A stretch of 64,000 bases of DNA from Dactylorhiza incarnata (Eukaryota; Streptophyta; Magnoliopsida; Asparagales; Orchidaceae), in contig JAWHQI010000024.1 in assembly GCA_033032865.1 (NCBI GenBank), forward strand, positions 3,348,001-3,412,000, written 5' to 3'. Within the stretch, counting starts at the first letter, position 1. Every line of letters starts with the position of its first letter. Position numbers and translations under genes: made by a program. Below, piece by piece: positions 54,721 through 64,000 of this stretch. The notes under the pieces are model-generated. The model had not been told where the DNA came from. It was given only the letters and a program-made list of their open reading frames with translations, and searched no databases.

Positions 54721-55800
54721 ACAAGGATAAGTGTCTGATTAAGGATTCCATGAATGCTGAATCAATTCTAACAGACACTATGAGTGATAATATTTATTGT
54801 TTAAATTTAATTTGCATTAGAAAGAATGAACATGTATGTCTTGTAGCTCATGATGGAATGTCTGCTTGTGTAAAGTGGCACAAGAGACTAGCCCACATTA
54901 ACTACAAGTCTCTCAAGAAATTAATCTCAGAATTTTTGGAAAGAGATGGACCTAAGATGGATTGTCTAGAGATGGGTCCTTGCCATGCATGCCAAATGGG
55001 CAAGCAAACTAGGACTTCATTCAAAAGCATACAGGATAAACAATCCACTAGATGTCTATACCTACTACATATGGACCTATTTGTACCTATGACAGTGCAC
55101 AACTTAGGAGGGATGGCATATACTTTAGTTATTATTGATGATCACTCTAGGTTTGCCTGGGTGTTCTTTTTGAAACACAAGTCTGATACCCTGGACACAT
55201 TCAAGAACTTTGTCAGACAAATACAGAATGAAATAAACAGTTCAGTGGTCAAAATCATAATTGATCATGGAACTGAATTTCAATGTAGTTCAATGACCAA
55301 GTTTTGTGAAGAGCGAGGTATCTTGCAAGAGTTTTCTTCTTCTAGAACTCCACAGAAAAATGGGGTTGCTGAGAGGAAAAATAGAACACTCATAAAAACT
55401 GACAGGACTATACTAAGTGAATCCTCACTTCCAGAATATCTCTGGGCTAAGGCGGTCAATACTGAATGCCATGTGCAAAATAGAGCACTCATCAACAAGA
55501 AACATAATATGACTCCTTATGAGCTGATTAAAGGGAAAAAGCCAACACTAGATTACTTCAGAATCTTTGGAAGTAAATGTTATGTGTTAAAAAATAATAA
55601 ACATTATATTATCAAATTCTCTGAAAAGAGCTATGAAGGTGTCTTTGTAGGATATAGTAAATGGATCAAAGCCTACAGAGTCTTTAATAAGAATGCGCTT
55701 ACAATTGAAGAATCAATTCATGTAGTTTTTTATGAGAGCAGCATGCTGCATAACCCCTTGTCTAGTTCATGTGGTGCAGGAATTGAAGCTGAAATGGATT
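54699..55800 (+). pseudogene. Element E integrase
   Basis: Part of the 561-codon frame 54699-56384. HHCC finger: [12 protein letters not shown] and [10 protein letters not shown] (54873-55010). Core: Asp in [10 protein letters not shown], Asp in IIIDHGTEF, Glu in [10 protein letters not shown]. All catalytic acids are in place. The C-terminal block [13 protein letters not shown] follows. The domain is open, unlike the protease upstream. Confidence 0.9.
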
Positions 55801-55949
55801 CACTGAAGATTAGGGATGTCGAGGAAAAGAAATACTCTTCTCAGAATTCTGTCCCTAAAGAAGCAGAAGAATCCATTGAAGAATCTATTGAAGAACCAAA
55901 TTCTCGGAATCTGAATGTTGATGCAGTTGTTGTAGAAATAATAGAAGAA

Positions 55950-57175
55950 GAAGAACCTCAAAGAGTACTACCTACAGCTATAAGACATCAAAGAGATCAT
56001 CTTATAGATCAAATTATTGGTGAGCTTAATCAAGGAGTAAGAACTAGAAGGAATGCCTTAAATGAAAGCATGCACCTCAGCTTCCTGTCACAAATGGAAC
56101 CCAAGAAGTTTGAGGAGGCCAACCAAGACCAATCCTGGGTGATGGTCATGCAAGAAGAGCTCGACCAGTTTAAAAGATGTAAGGTCTGGAAACTTGTTCC
56201 AAGACCCCAAGGGCACAATGTTATTAGGACCAAATGGGTCTATAGAAATAAAATGGATGAAGCTGGAATCATCATAAAGAACAAGGCAAGATTGTTAGCT
56301 CAAGGATACAGGCAGGATGAAGGGATAGACTTTGAACAAACTTTTGCTCCTGTAGCTAGATTGGAGGTCATCAGACTTTTTTAGCCTATACAGCATTAAA
56401 GGGTTTAAAGTCTACCAAATGGATGTCAAATCATCTTTCTTAAAGGGAGATTTGAAGGAAGAAGTTTATGTAGAGCAACCACCAGGTTTTATCCTCCTAC
56501 TCATCCTGAATATATTTATTTTCTTAAAAAAGGCATTATATGGGTTGAAACAGGCTCCTAGAGCCTGGTATGAGACATTATCAAACTTTCCTCTTGATAA
56601 AAAGTTTTCAAGAGGAAAGATAGATAAAACCTTATTTTTGAGAGAATTAAAGGGTCAGATCATGTTAGTCCAAATATTTGTTGATGACATCATATTTGGG
56701 TCAACTGATGGGAATCTTTGCAAGAAATTTGCCAAGCTCATACAAGTAAATTTGAGATAAGCAGTATGGGAAAGCTAAAATATTTCTTAGGTCTTTAAGT
56801 AAAACAATCTGAGAAAGGAATGATTATTTCTCAGACCAAATTTACCTTAGACATCATAAAGAAATTTGGAATGGAGAACTTTATCCCTATGAGAACTCCT
56901 ATGGGGTCAAATGTCTCTCTAGACAAGGATGAAAAGGGAAACTCATATAATGAGTCCATGTATAGAAGCATGATTGGATCCCTGCTCTATCTTACTGCTA
57001 GTAGGCCTGACATCATGTTTGCCACATGTGTTTGTGCTAAGTATCAAGTTAACCCCAAGGAATCTTACTACTCAGCAGTTAAGAAGATTTTGAGATATCT
57101 AAATGGTACTCCCATCCTAGACTCTAGTATCCTAAATCAAATGATTTTAAGCTGTGTAGATACTTAGATGTTAAC
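55950..57175 (+). pseudogene. Element E reverse transcriptase and truncated RNase H
   Basis: RT begins [16 protein letters not shown] and [12 protein letters not shown] in the long frame. That frame ends at 56384 by a 1-nt shift; the next, 56419-56760, has [23 protein letters not shown] and the catalytic FVDDIIFGS. Another shift leads to 56820-57167 (YRSMIGSLLYLTASRPD). RNase H starts in a further frame and is cut at 57175, in the block around its first catalytic Asp, by the insertion of element F. Confidence 0.9.
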
Positions 57176-57337
57176 TGTTGGAGCATATGTTCTGCATCTC
57201 TTGGTTTGAGAATAACAAATACCGTGTTGTATTTGATCTTGTATTTTGTGTGTTTATAGTGTGCAGGTTGTACAGGAACTATTGCTACACATCCCTATGA
57301 GTAGTATGCTGATTGCAGATGATTCTTTGGAAAAAGA

Positions 57338-57612
57338 GTTAACGCCCCGCTTTAACACTTAACGCCCAGCGTTAACATTAACGCCCCGCGTTAACTTTTT
57401 CGTCGATAAGGGATGACGTCGAAGAGGGAATGACGTTGAGAAGAAATACCAACGAGCCAAGAGACAACGCCAGTGTTGACTCTTAACGCCCGCATTGAGT
57501 CCACAAACTGCCACGATCTTGATGGTTGCATGAATTCAGCCATGATAGTACATGATCACAAACGTCGGCGTTAACTCTTAACGCCAGGCGTTAGCTCCCG
57601 TAGCTATTTAAA
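57338..57612 (+). promoter_or_regulatory. TAACGCC/GGCGTTA array and TATA-like box in the F LTR
   Basis: About eight TTAACGCC/GGCGTTA half-sites, often meeting as GTTAAC, lie between 57338 and 57595; the last is the perfect palindrome TAACGCCAGGCGTTA (57579-57593). TATTTAAA follows at 57605-57612. Two more half-site pairs occur far downstream, at 58420-58455. Confidence 0.58.
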
Positions 57613-58565
57613 GAACAACTCCTTCCATTCTATGGTAGGTGATTCCAGAATTCTAATAATTTTAAGAGAGGCTCGTGTACAACAATTGAGAGATCTCCTT
57701 TGGGCTATCATGAAGATCTAAAGAGGATTTTGAAGGAGAAGGTCTACAACGCATATCCCATATGAAGGACGATCATTTCAAGAATGCCAACATCTACATC
57801 GCCTTCATCTTCACCTTCCGAATTTCTTGGGGAGTTTCTCTTTACTTTATCTTGTAATCTTTTATTTTATTTTCTTTGTATTTTGGTGTGGAGAAATCGT
57901 TCAGGGAGAACGTCGGATTCCGGGAAAGATTCCATGGGTAAATTCGCCGCGGTTGTTGGCGACTAGGTCCTTGTATGGCTTAAGGGTAATTCGCCGCCTT
58001 GTGCATAGCGACTAGGTTGAGGGTAGATCTAGGGGGTGGCTAGAGGCCTTATCTGGGGTTAGATAGGTTATAGTCAATCGGTCCTTGGGAGAAGGACCGA
58101 TGAAACAACAAAAAGTGTTGTTACATATTCTCTCCTTGATTTATAGCGTTATAGAAATCAAATATTTGTGTATTCAATTTATTATGAAATAAAATCATGT
58201 CTTTTAATGTTCTATTCAATTGATTTTATTTCCTATTCAAGAATGTTTTAATTTATATTTTCATTAAAGTATTAAAATTAACATTTGTGTAATTATCTTT
58301 GAAATACAATAATCGTTTTCATTATCTCTGATTTTCTGGAATTGTATTTCATTTAAGATTTCATAAGTAAAATCACTGTGGCAATCTTTTCGTGCTAAGG
58401 AATATTTTCTGGAGAGCTAACGCCCAACGTTAACACTTAACGCCAGGCGTTAGCAACAGTTAACAAAAAGTTTTGTTTCTCTTGTTTAAAAAAGGAATCT
58501 TAAATACAATCTTTTCTGAGATATCAAAATATATTTTCTTATAAATCTAAACTTTGGTCACAAAC

Positions 58566-59787
58566 TGAAAGAGGAGTATTAGTTCTCATTTATTAAAAGT
58601 CTTATTTAACTTTGTTTCAAATTAAGTGATATATATAAATATATATATATGAGTGCTGATTGAGAAAGTAAAAAACAAGCACATAACCAGATGACACAAG
58701 ATATATAGTAGTTCCCCAAAACCTGGGTACATCTACTCTTCTACCCACTGGTAGGAATCCACTAGGAGGTTGTTGATAAGGTGCCCTCTCACCAAGGTGA
58801 TTTTGATAAGGTGTCCACACACCAAGGTGATTTTGATAAGGTGTCCACACACCAATGGGAGTTTTGATCAGGTGCCCAATTCACCTATAAGCTTTTGATA
58901 AGGTGCTTATAAACCAAGCTGCAGGTTTTTGCTAAGGTGCCCTGTCACCGGGAGTAAACTTTTGAAGGGAGTTTTAACTCCTTACAAGATGGGAAGGAGA
59001 AAGGGAAAAGATATATTGTTCTTCTCTTTTTGCTGAGAAGACACTTGAAAATCCTGATTGGATGTTGAGTTGGATCTTGATGAAGATGGTGAAGAGAGCT
59101 CCCCCTGTCTGATTTAATTGTGGAGGCTCCTTTTCTTGGTTCCAAATCCTCTATTTCAAATGTATGGAGTGGATCACCTCTCTTTGTTCTCTATCGACCT
59201 TCTCCTTATTTATAGCTCTGTGTATTAAGATAACACTATAAGATAGAAATCAATTAGTAGACAGGGTATTAGAAAGAGAGAAATATTTCCATAACTATTA
59301 TATCTATAGAAGGAAAGAATTCATTTTGATTTCAAATAATATCCATAATCAACTTAATCAATTTAGCCAAGAATCAATTAGAGGGAAAGAATGATTCATA
59401 ACGGCTATAAAAGAATAATATTATTCCATATAAATCAGATCTATAGAAAGAAGGAAAGAGATCTGGTGTTATTTGAATTTAACATAGTAATCGACGTACG
59501 TCGATTACAATTCGACGTAAGCGTCGAATTCATCCTGGCTGGACGTCGAGAGGAGAATAAGGAAGGTGCGTCGACTAAGGTGCGTCGACTAGAAGTCAGA
59601 ACTACGTCGACATAGGATTCGTCGAATTCTTATTAAAGTTACTTCGACTCATTCTGAAAGAAACATCGACAACACTTCGACGTTGCGTCGAATACTATTC
59701 GACGCATATTTACTTAACCTTGATTTTTCTTTCTTAGAATTTATATTCAACTCATTTTGGGGGTTAAGACAAATCATTTTCCCAACA
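58566..59787 (-). repeat. 3' LTR of element M
   Basis: Contains six or seven TTTTGATAAGGTG units (58768-58940) with GGTGT...ACACC self-complementary parts, a TATA box in sense (TATAAATAAGG, complement of 59204-59214) and the TCGACG array (59495-59710) ~280 bp upstream of it. Confidence 0.9.
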
Positions 59788-59992
59788 ATCTCCCCCTATT
59801 TGTCTTAACCCTATTCAAAGAAAAATTGAATCAGCATTTAATCAACACATCAAAGCATATTTTATCGAAAGAGATATATTAGGAAATCAGAAAAATCAGT
59901 TTCAGAGAATAAGGGGAGAATAGAGAACTAAGTGATCTTTGTGATTTCAGGTGTTAGCCTATGTGAAAAATCAACCTAGCTCTGATACCAAT
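59788..59992 (-). other. Interior of element M (polypurine tract and primer site)
   Basis: 205 bp with no frame of note. 59788-59880 aligns with the 3' interior edge of D (14820-14930) and the last 18 bp with D's primer site region (22476-22493). The middle is A-rich. Confidence 0.88.
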
Positions 59993-61213
59993 TGAAAGAG
60001 GAGTATTAGTTCTCATTTATTAAAAGTCTTATTTAACTTTGTTTCAAATTAAGTGATATATATAAATATATATATGAGTGCTAATTGAGAAAGTAAAAAA
60101 ACAAGCACATAACCAGATGACACAAGATATATAGTAGTTCCCCAAAACCTGGGTACATCTACTATTCTACCCACTGGTAGGAATCCACTAGGAGGTTGTT
60201 GATAAGGTGCCCTCTCACCAAGGTGATTTTGATAAGGTGTCCACACACCAAGGTGATTTTGATAAGGTGTCCACACACCATTGGGAGTTTTGATCAGGTG
60301 CCCAATTCACCTATAAGCTTTTGATAAGGTGCTTATAAACCAAGCTGCAGGTTTTTGCTAAGGTGCCCTGTCACCGGGAGTAAACTTTTGAAGGGAGTTT
60401 TAACCCTTTACAAGATGGGAAGGAGAAAGGGAAAAGATATATTGTTCTTCTCTTTTTGCTGAGAAGACACTTGAAAATCCTGATTGGATGTTGAGTTGGA
60501 TCTTGATGAAGATGGTGAAGAGAGCTCCCCTTGTCTGATTTAATTGTGGAGGCTCCTTTTCTTGGTTCCAAATCCTCTATTTCAAATATATGGAGTGGAT
60601 CACCTCTCTTTGTTCTCTGTCGACCTTCTCCTTATTTATAGCTCTGTGTATTAAGATAACACTATAGGAGAGAAATCAATTAGTAGACAGAGTATTAGAA
60701 ATAGAGAAATATTTCTATAACTATTATATCTATAGAAGGAAGGAATTCATTTTGATTTCAAATAATATCCATAATCAACTTAATCAATTTAGCCAAGAAT
60801 CAATTAGAGGGAAAGAATGATTCATAACGGCTATAAAAGAATAATATTATTCCATATAAATCAAATCTATAGAAAGAAGGAAAGAGATCTGGTGTTATTT
60901 GAATTTAACATAGTAATCGACGTACGTCGATTACAATTCGACGTAAGCGTCGAATTCATCCTGGCTGGACGTCGAGAGGAGAATAAGGAAGGTGCGTCGA
61001 CTAAGGTGCGTCGACTAGAAGTCAGAGCTACGTCGACATAGGATACGTCGAATTCTTATTAAAGTTACTTCGACTCATTCTGAAAGAAACGTCGACAACA
61101 CTTCGACGTTGCGTCGAATACTATTCGACGCATATTTACTTAACCTTGATTTTTCTTTCTTAGAATTCATATTCAACTCATTTTGGGGGTTAAGACAAAT
61201 CATTTTCCCAACA
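59993..61213 (-). repeat. 5' LTR of element M with array and TATA box
   Basis: Same structure as the partner: TTTTGATAAGGTG units at 60195-60365, TATA box at the complement of 60630-60640, TCGACG array at 60918-61135. A (TA)n run near the plus-strand start is 2 bp shorter than in the other LTR. Confidence 0.9.
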
Positions 61214-61309
61214 CAAACTTTGATAAATTTAATAAAGTTTTAAAATTCCATAAAACCCTTATTCACCCCCCCCCCCCCCCCCTCTAAGGGCGCCATAAGA
61301 TCCAACACG

Positions 61310-61325
61310 TGGTATCAGAGCGTAG
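61310..61325 (+). other. Primer-binding site of element F
   Basis: TGGTATCAGAGCGTAG two bases after the LTR end; initiator-Met type, with the first 12 bases canonical. Confidence 0.88.
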
Positions 61326-61357
61326 GTTATTCCAAAACGGCTTCACAACCGGGAATA

Positions 61358-62712
61358 ATGGCCCTTCATGATCTCGCATCTTCTAGAGGGGATAATTTTT
61401 ATGAAAATGAAAAATCATTATGTCCATCATTATTTATGGGTGAAAATTATAATGGGTGGAAAACACTTATGGAAAAATTTCTTAAAACTTTGGATATTGA
61501 AGTTTGGAATATTACAATTAAAATGCCCCCAATTATTCTAAATAAAAATGAAATGTTTTTAAATGCCAAATCTATGAATAGTCTATATTGTGCTCTAGAT
61601 CAAAATATTTTCAAACTTATTTATACGCTTCCTACTGCTTTTAAAGTTTGGAAATTTCTTGAGAAATACTTATAGTCTTCCTTCCACAGATGATGGACAA
61701 GTGGAATTCCTTATGGATCCAAGAGAAGAAATCGACGAGGACTCATGCTTGGAGGAAGATCTATCTAAGAGAGAAACAATATTGAACTCAATTGATGGCA
61801 AAACATCAAGCAAAAGAGAAGACGGAAATATAGCAAGGTAAGAAAATCTAAATCTTCTCTTTTTGTAACAAATTCTATTTCTACACTTCGTGTGCTTAAA
61901 TTTGCTAAACGTAAAATTTCAAAGTTGAAACATGCTAATTCCAAATTACGTTTAGAAAATAAAACTTTAAAAGCAAACGCTAAAGTAGAATATTATATTG
62001 ATGTTTCAAATTCTCTTTCATGCTCTTTAATTAAAAATGTTAAACCTTGTTTTGATTATTATACTTTTAAAGAAGAACTCAAGGTTTTGGAAAAAGGTCT
62101 TTTAACTTCAAAAGAGTATAATAAAATTTTGATAAAAGAAAATGATAATTTAACGGATAAACTAGAATCATTAAAAATGTTTATTCAAAATTTTTCATAT
62201 AATAAAATATCTTTTATTTCTAGTTCATCAAATTATCAAAAGTCTAAAAGCTTAACTTCATATTATAAGAGTATGTCTATAAGAAAGAGTGGAAATGAAA
62301 ATCATCAAAATAAGAACCAAACATTTAAAACATATTGTAACCCACTCTTTCAACATTCAATTCTTAAGAAAGACCATCACTCTTATAAACTCTCAAAGAA
62401 TCCATATAATAAAATTCATTATGATTATCAACATCAATGTATTTTGAAAAATAATTTGAATAAACATAAATCCCAAATGAATTATTTTTCAAACAACTAT
62501 CATCACAAAAGATGTCAAATAATCATAATATGAATTTAAAAGATAAACAACCAAAGTATGAATGGAGTCCTAAAATTAAAAACGAAACACTAACTCCACT
62601 TGTAAAGGCCCATTCATCGTTATCTACCTAAAAGCCAACACGATGTATTTGGGTACCCAAAGGAACCATCACACTTGGTCCCCTTTGGATACCTAAATCT
62701 CTCATTCACTAG
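61358..62712 (+). pseudogene. Element F gag-like gene (broken homologue of the C protein)
   Basis: ATG at 61358 (MALHDLASSRGDNF), 33 bp after the primer site, as in C. The first frame ends at 61675; a 1-nt shift near 61660 continues it (TYSLPSTDDGQVEF), and a third stretch from about 61839 to 62533 has the coiled coil (KISKLKHANSKLRLENK). The end again matches C (IWVPKGTITLGPLWIPK), with one TAA before it, and stops at 62710-62712. Like C it lacks the UBN2-like half and any CCHC knuckle. Sequence shared with C is mostly in the N-terminus, coiled coil and tail. Confidence 0.82.
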
Positions 62713-64000
62713 GAATCATTGTATTGCATGAAGTAGAAATAAATTAAAAATGAAATATCATTACTCTACTTCATGATATCCTTAATTACTTTTTCTTTTG
62801 TTTATTTTTTATTTTTGAGCCAACACACTATGATCACTTTATAGATCATGAGATATGACTTTCATTTTAAGCCTAATGTTTAACAAATCAAATTTAATTA
62901 AATTGAACATAAAGTCATAATTTTTTTAAGTGATCTATCATTTCTTTTTATATGTTTTATCCTTGTTAAATCCATTGCCTATAAATATCTTATATTATCA
63001 TTATAAATTGAATGCTAAATTTGCTAAATGATATTATAAAGACTAATGAAATTACTTTCAAAAATGGATTTAAATGGTCTTTTAGGGGTCATAGGCCAAA
63101 AAAATATTAAATGCACAACTTATTGCATATTTTTCTTTGATGCATGTAATAGCCCGTTAATGGAAAATCATGATTTAGAAAAATCAAAATTAAAAAAACT
63201 ACAAAAATGATGAATATGATTTCACACACTCCACCATGATCTATTAATATCCTATGCTAAAATTCATTATTATCATATATCATAATTCATGATCTATCAA
63301 GAATTATCCTAAATCAACTATTTCTATCAACCTTAGGAATTATAAAATATATGATGGCTATTGGTATTAGAGTTTCATATCTTGTTTTGTGTGTGTGATG
63401 TGCACCTCTATTGTTTATATGTATCTCATTATCTTTAGACCTAAGAATTAACTTGATATAAACAAGATGAAATCAAATAGAATTATCACTTCATTCTAAG
63501 TCTATGAAAATTCAAAACTCTATGTTTGAATGCATGCAACTCAATTGTTGTCCTAAAAGTACCATGTTGTCCTAACTCATCATACTAGCATCATCACTTA
63601 CCATATGTAGAAATCAATGTCCATGCTAGTTATATCTTGCAATGCTAAAAGTAAATTATATTACTAAAATATGAAAATCATAATTTCCTTTGTAGTTATT
63701 TGCATGAATAAAAATTTTCTAAATGAATTTAAAATCAACAATTTTTGATATAATTGTTAATCCAAAACTAATCATGCAATTACACCATAGTTCATATATT
63801 TAAGGATTACACTCTTAGTATGTCCATAATCATTAAACATATGACATGTGTCTCACAATAGCGAGGGCGTAGGATTGTGTGCATTAGAGACCTAACCTCT
63901 AAGTCATGTCTTATCCTTAACCGGGGAGGGTTCCAATAGGGCCTTGCGAGGCACTGGGGGAAAAGAGTGCTAGGTTGAGCATCGTCTTTTGTATGCATAT
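62713..64000 (+). other. Element F non-coding interior with conserved stem-loop and GC-rich block
   Basis: No gene. A stem CATGAAGTAGA (62727-62737) / TCTACTTCATG (62765-62775) lies 15 nt after the gag stop, as in C. The following AT-rich sequence is only loosely similar to C. A GC-rich block near 63900-63985 (AACCGGGGAGGGTTCC, then GGGCCTTGCGAGGCACTGGG) is nearly identical to C at 35655-35730. The window ends inside this conserved stretch. Confidence 0.75.

Larger units (their letters stand above)
9512..57175 (+). mobile_element. Element E: old Sirevirus-like Ty1/copia retrotransposon, three-times interrupted
   Basis: Remnants: end of the 5' LTR (9512-9761), primer site, gag start (9847-10017), then after the 42 kb T insertion the rest of gag and pol (52393-57175). 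B lies in its LTR, T in its gag, F in its RNase H. Continuity across T is shown by the AGATC duplication at 10013-10017 and 52393-52397. Gag and integrase resemble those of element D. Many frameshifts and stops show it is the oldest layer. Its 3' LTR is not in the window. Confidence 0.88.
58566..61213 (-). mobile_element. Element M: miniature LTR retrotransposon with a 205-bp interior
   Basis: Two LTRs (58566-59787, 1222 bp; 59993-61213, 1221 bp) in the same orientation flank only 205 bp (59788-59992). That interior has a polypurine tract at one edge (sense AATAGGGGGAGAT) and a canonical primer site at the other (sense TTGGTATCAGAGCTAGG). Perfect target duplication CAAAC (58561-58565, 61214-61218). 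The LTRs differ by about 20 substitutions and two small indels (~1.7%). LTR ends, TCGACG array and both interior edges resemble element D. It encodes nothing and must move by enzymes from a D-like partner. Confidence 0.92.
57176..61307 (+). repeat. 5' LTR of element F, interrupted by element M
   Basis: Pieces 57176-58565 and 61219-61307. The last part carries a long C run (about 61266-61282) before CTCTAAGGGCGCC, as in element A (about 1475-1488). Start and end resemble the LTRs of A and C, but the middle is different. Confidence 0.85.
57176..64000 (+). mobile_element. Element F: gag-only LTR retrotransposon related to C, running off the window
   Basis: The 5' LTR is 57176-61307, swollen by the nested element M (about 1.48 kb without M and its duplication). 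It runs TGTTGGAGCATATG...GATCCAACA. A perfect initiator-Met primer site and a gag-like pseudogene follow, then non-coding sequence homologous to the interior of C up to the window end. No polymerase gene is seen in the 1.3 kb after gag. The left flank is E's RNase H, with TTAAC at 57171-57175 as likely target duplication; the right end is not in the window. Confidence 0.85.

Noticed and set aside
58566..61213. M as a simple tandem duplication of 1.2 kb
   Set aside because: The spacer has a primer site and polypurine tract in the right places, and the whole is flanked by a 5 bp target duplication.
62713..64000. Hidden polymerase gene after the F gag
   Set aside because: No RT, RNase H or integrase motif in any frame; sequence is AT-rich with frequent stops. 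The part beyond the window cannot be judged.

Overview
The window is a 64 kb block of nested LTR retrotransposons from a plant nuclear genome. The plant assignment rests on the lineages present: an Athila-type Ty3/gypsy element with an Asp-tRNA primer site, a Tekay/Del-like chromovirus with TGTAACACCCC termini, and Ty1/copia elements, two of which resemble Sireviruses, primed by initiator-Met tRNA. A flowering plant, probably a eudicot, is likely, but the species cannot be read from the sequence. I see no host protein gene, rRNA or tRNA gene. Essentially every base can be assigned to one of ten elements, labelled A to M here.

Layout. E (+), an old Sirevirus-like copia, is the substrate; it survives at 9512-10017 and 52393-57175. 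B (-), a copia element at 1513-9511, sits in E's 5' LTR. A (+), at 1-1512, is inserted in B's 3' LTR and runs off the left edge. T (+), a Tekay-like chromovirus at 10018-52392 with target duplication AGATC, sits in E's gag. D (-), a Sirevirus-like copia at 13504-23809 with duplication AGGAG, sits in T's gag. C (-), a gag-only element at 28120-40717 with duplication CAGGG/TAGGG, sits in T's 3' LTR and itself carries G, a 5.86 kb solo LTR at 29707-35566 with duplication CCCTA. H (-), an Athila element at 41675-51448 with duplication CGTAG, is also in T's 3' LTR. F (+), a gag-only element related to C, cuts E inside its RNase H from 57176 and runs off the right edge. M (-), at 58566-61213 with duplication CAAAC, sits in F's LTR and is a minimal element of two LTRs around 205 bp. 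Nesting reaches four levels (E, T, C, G).

How the parts work together. T and H carry recognisable gag, protease, RT, RNase H and integrase, but both are broken by stop codons or frameshifts. D has an intact 504-residue Gag, a frameshifted pol that lacks the first integrase aspartate, and an extra 3' reading frame that appears to be split by an 88-nt intron. C, F and M cannot make their own enzymes and look like dependants: M on a D-like partner, C and F on an unknown copia.

The most notable signals are these. (1) In every LTR family where the promoter region is complete, apart from G, an array of short CpG-bearing palindromic motifs lies 5-280 bp upstream of a TATA box, with a different motif in each family. 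(2) Probable introns occur in T (gag-protease junction) and in D (3' ORF). (3) The gag-only elements C and F share a Gag without a zinc knuckle, a conserved stem-loop just after its stop codon, and a conserved GC-rich non-coding block. (4) G carries a cluster of W-box cores upstream of its TATA box.
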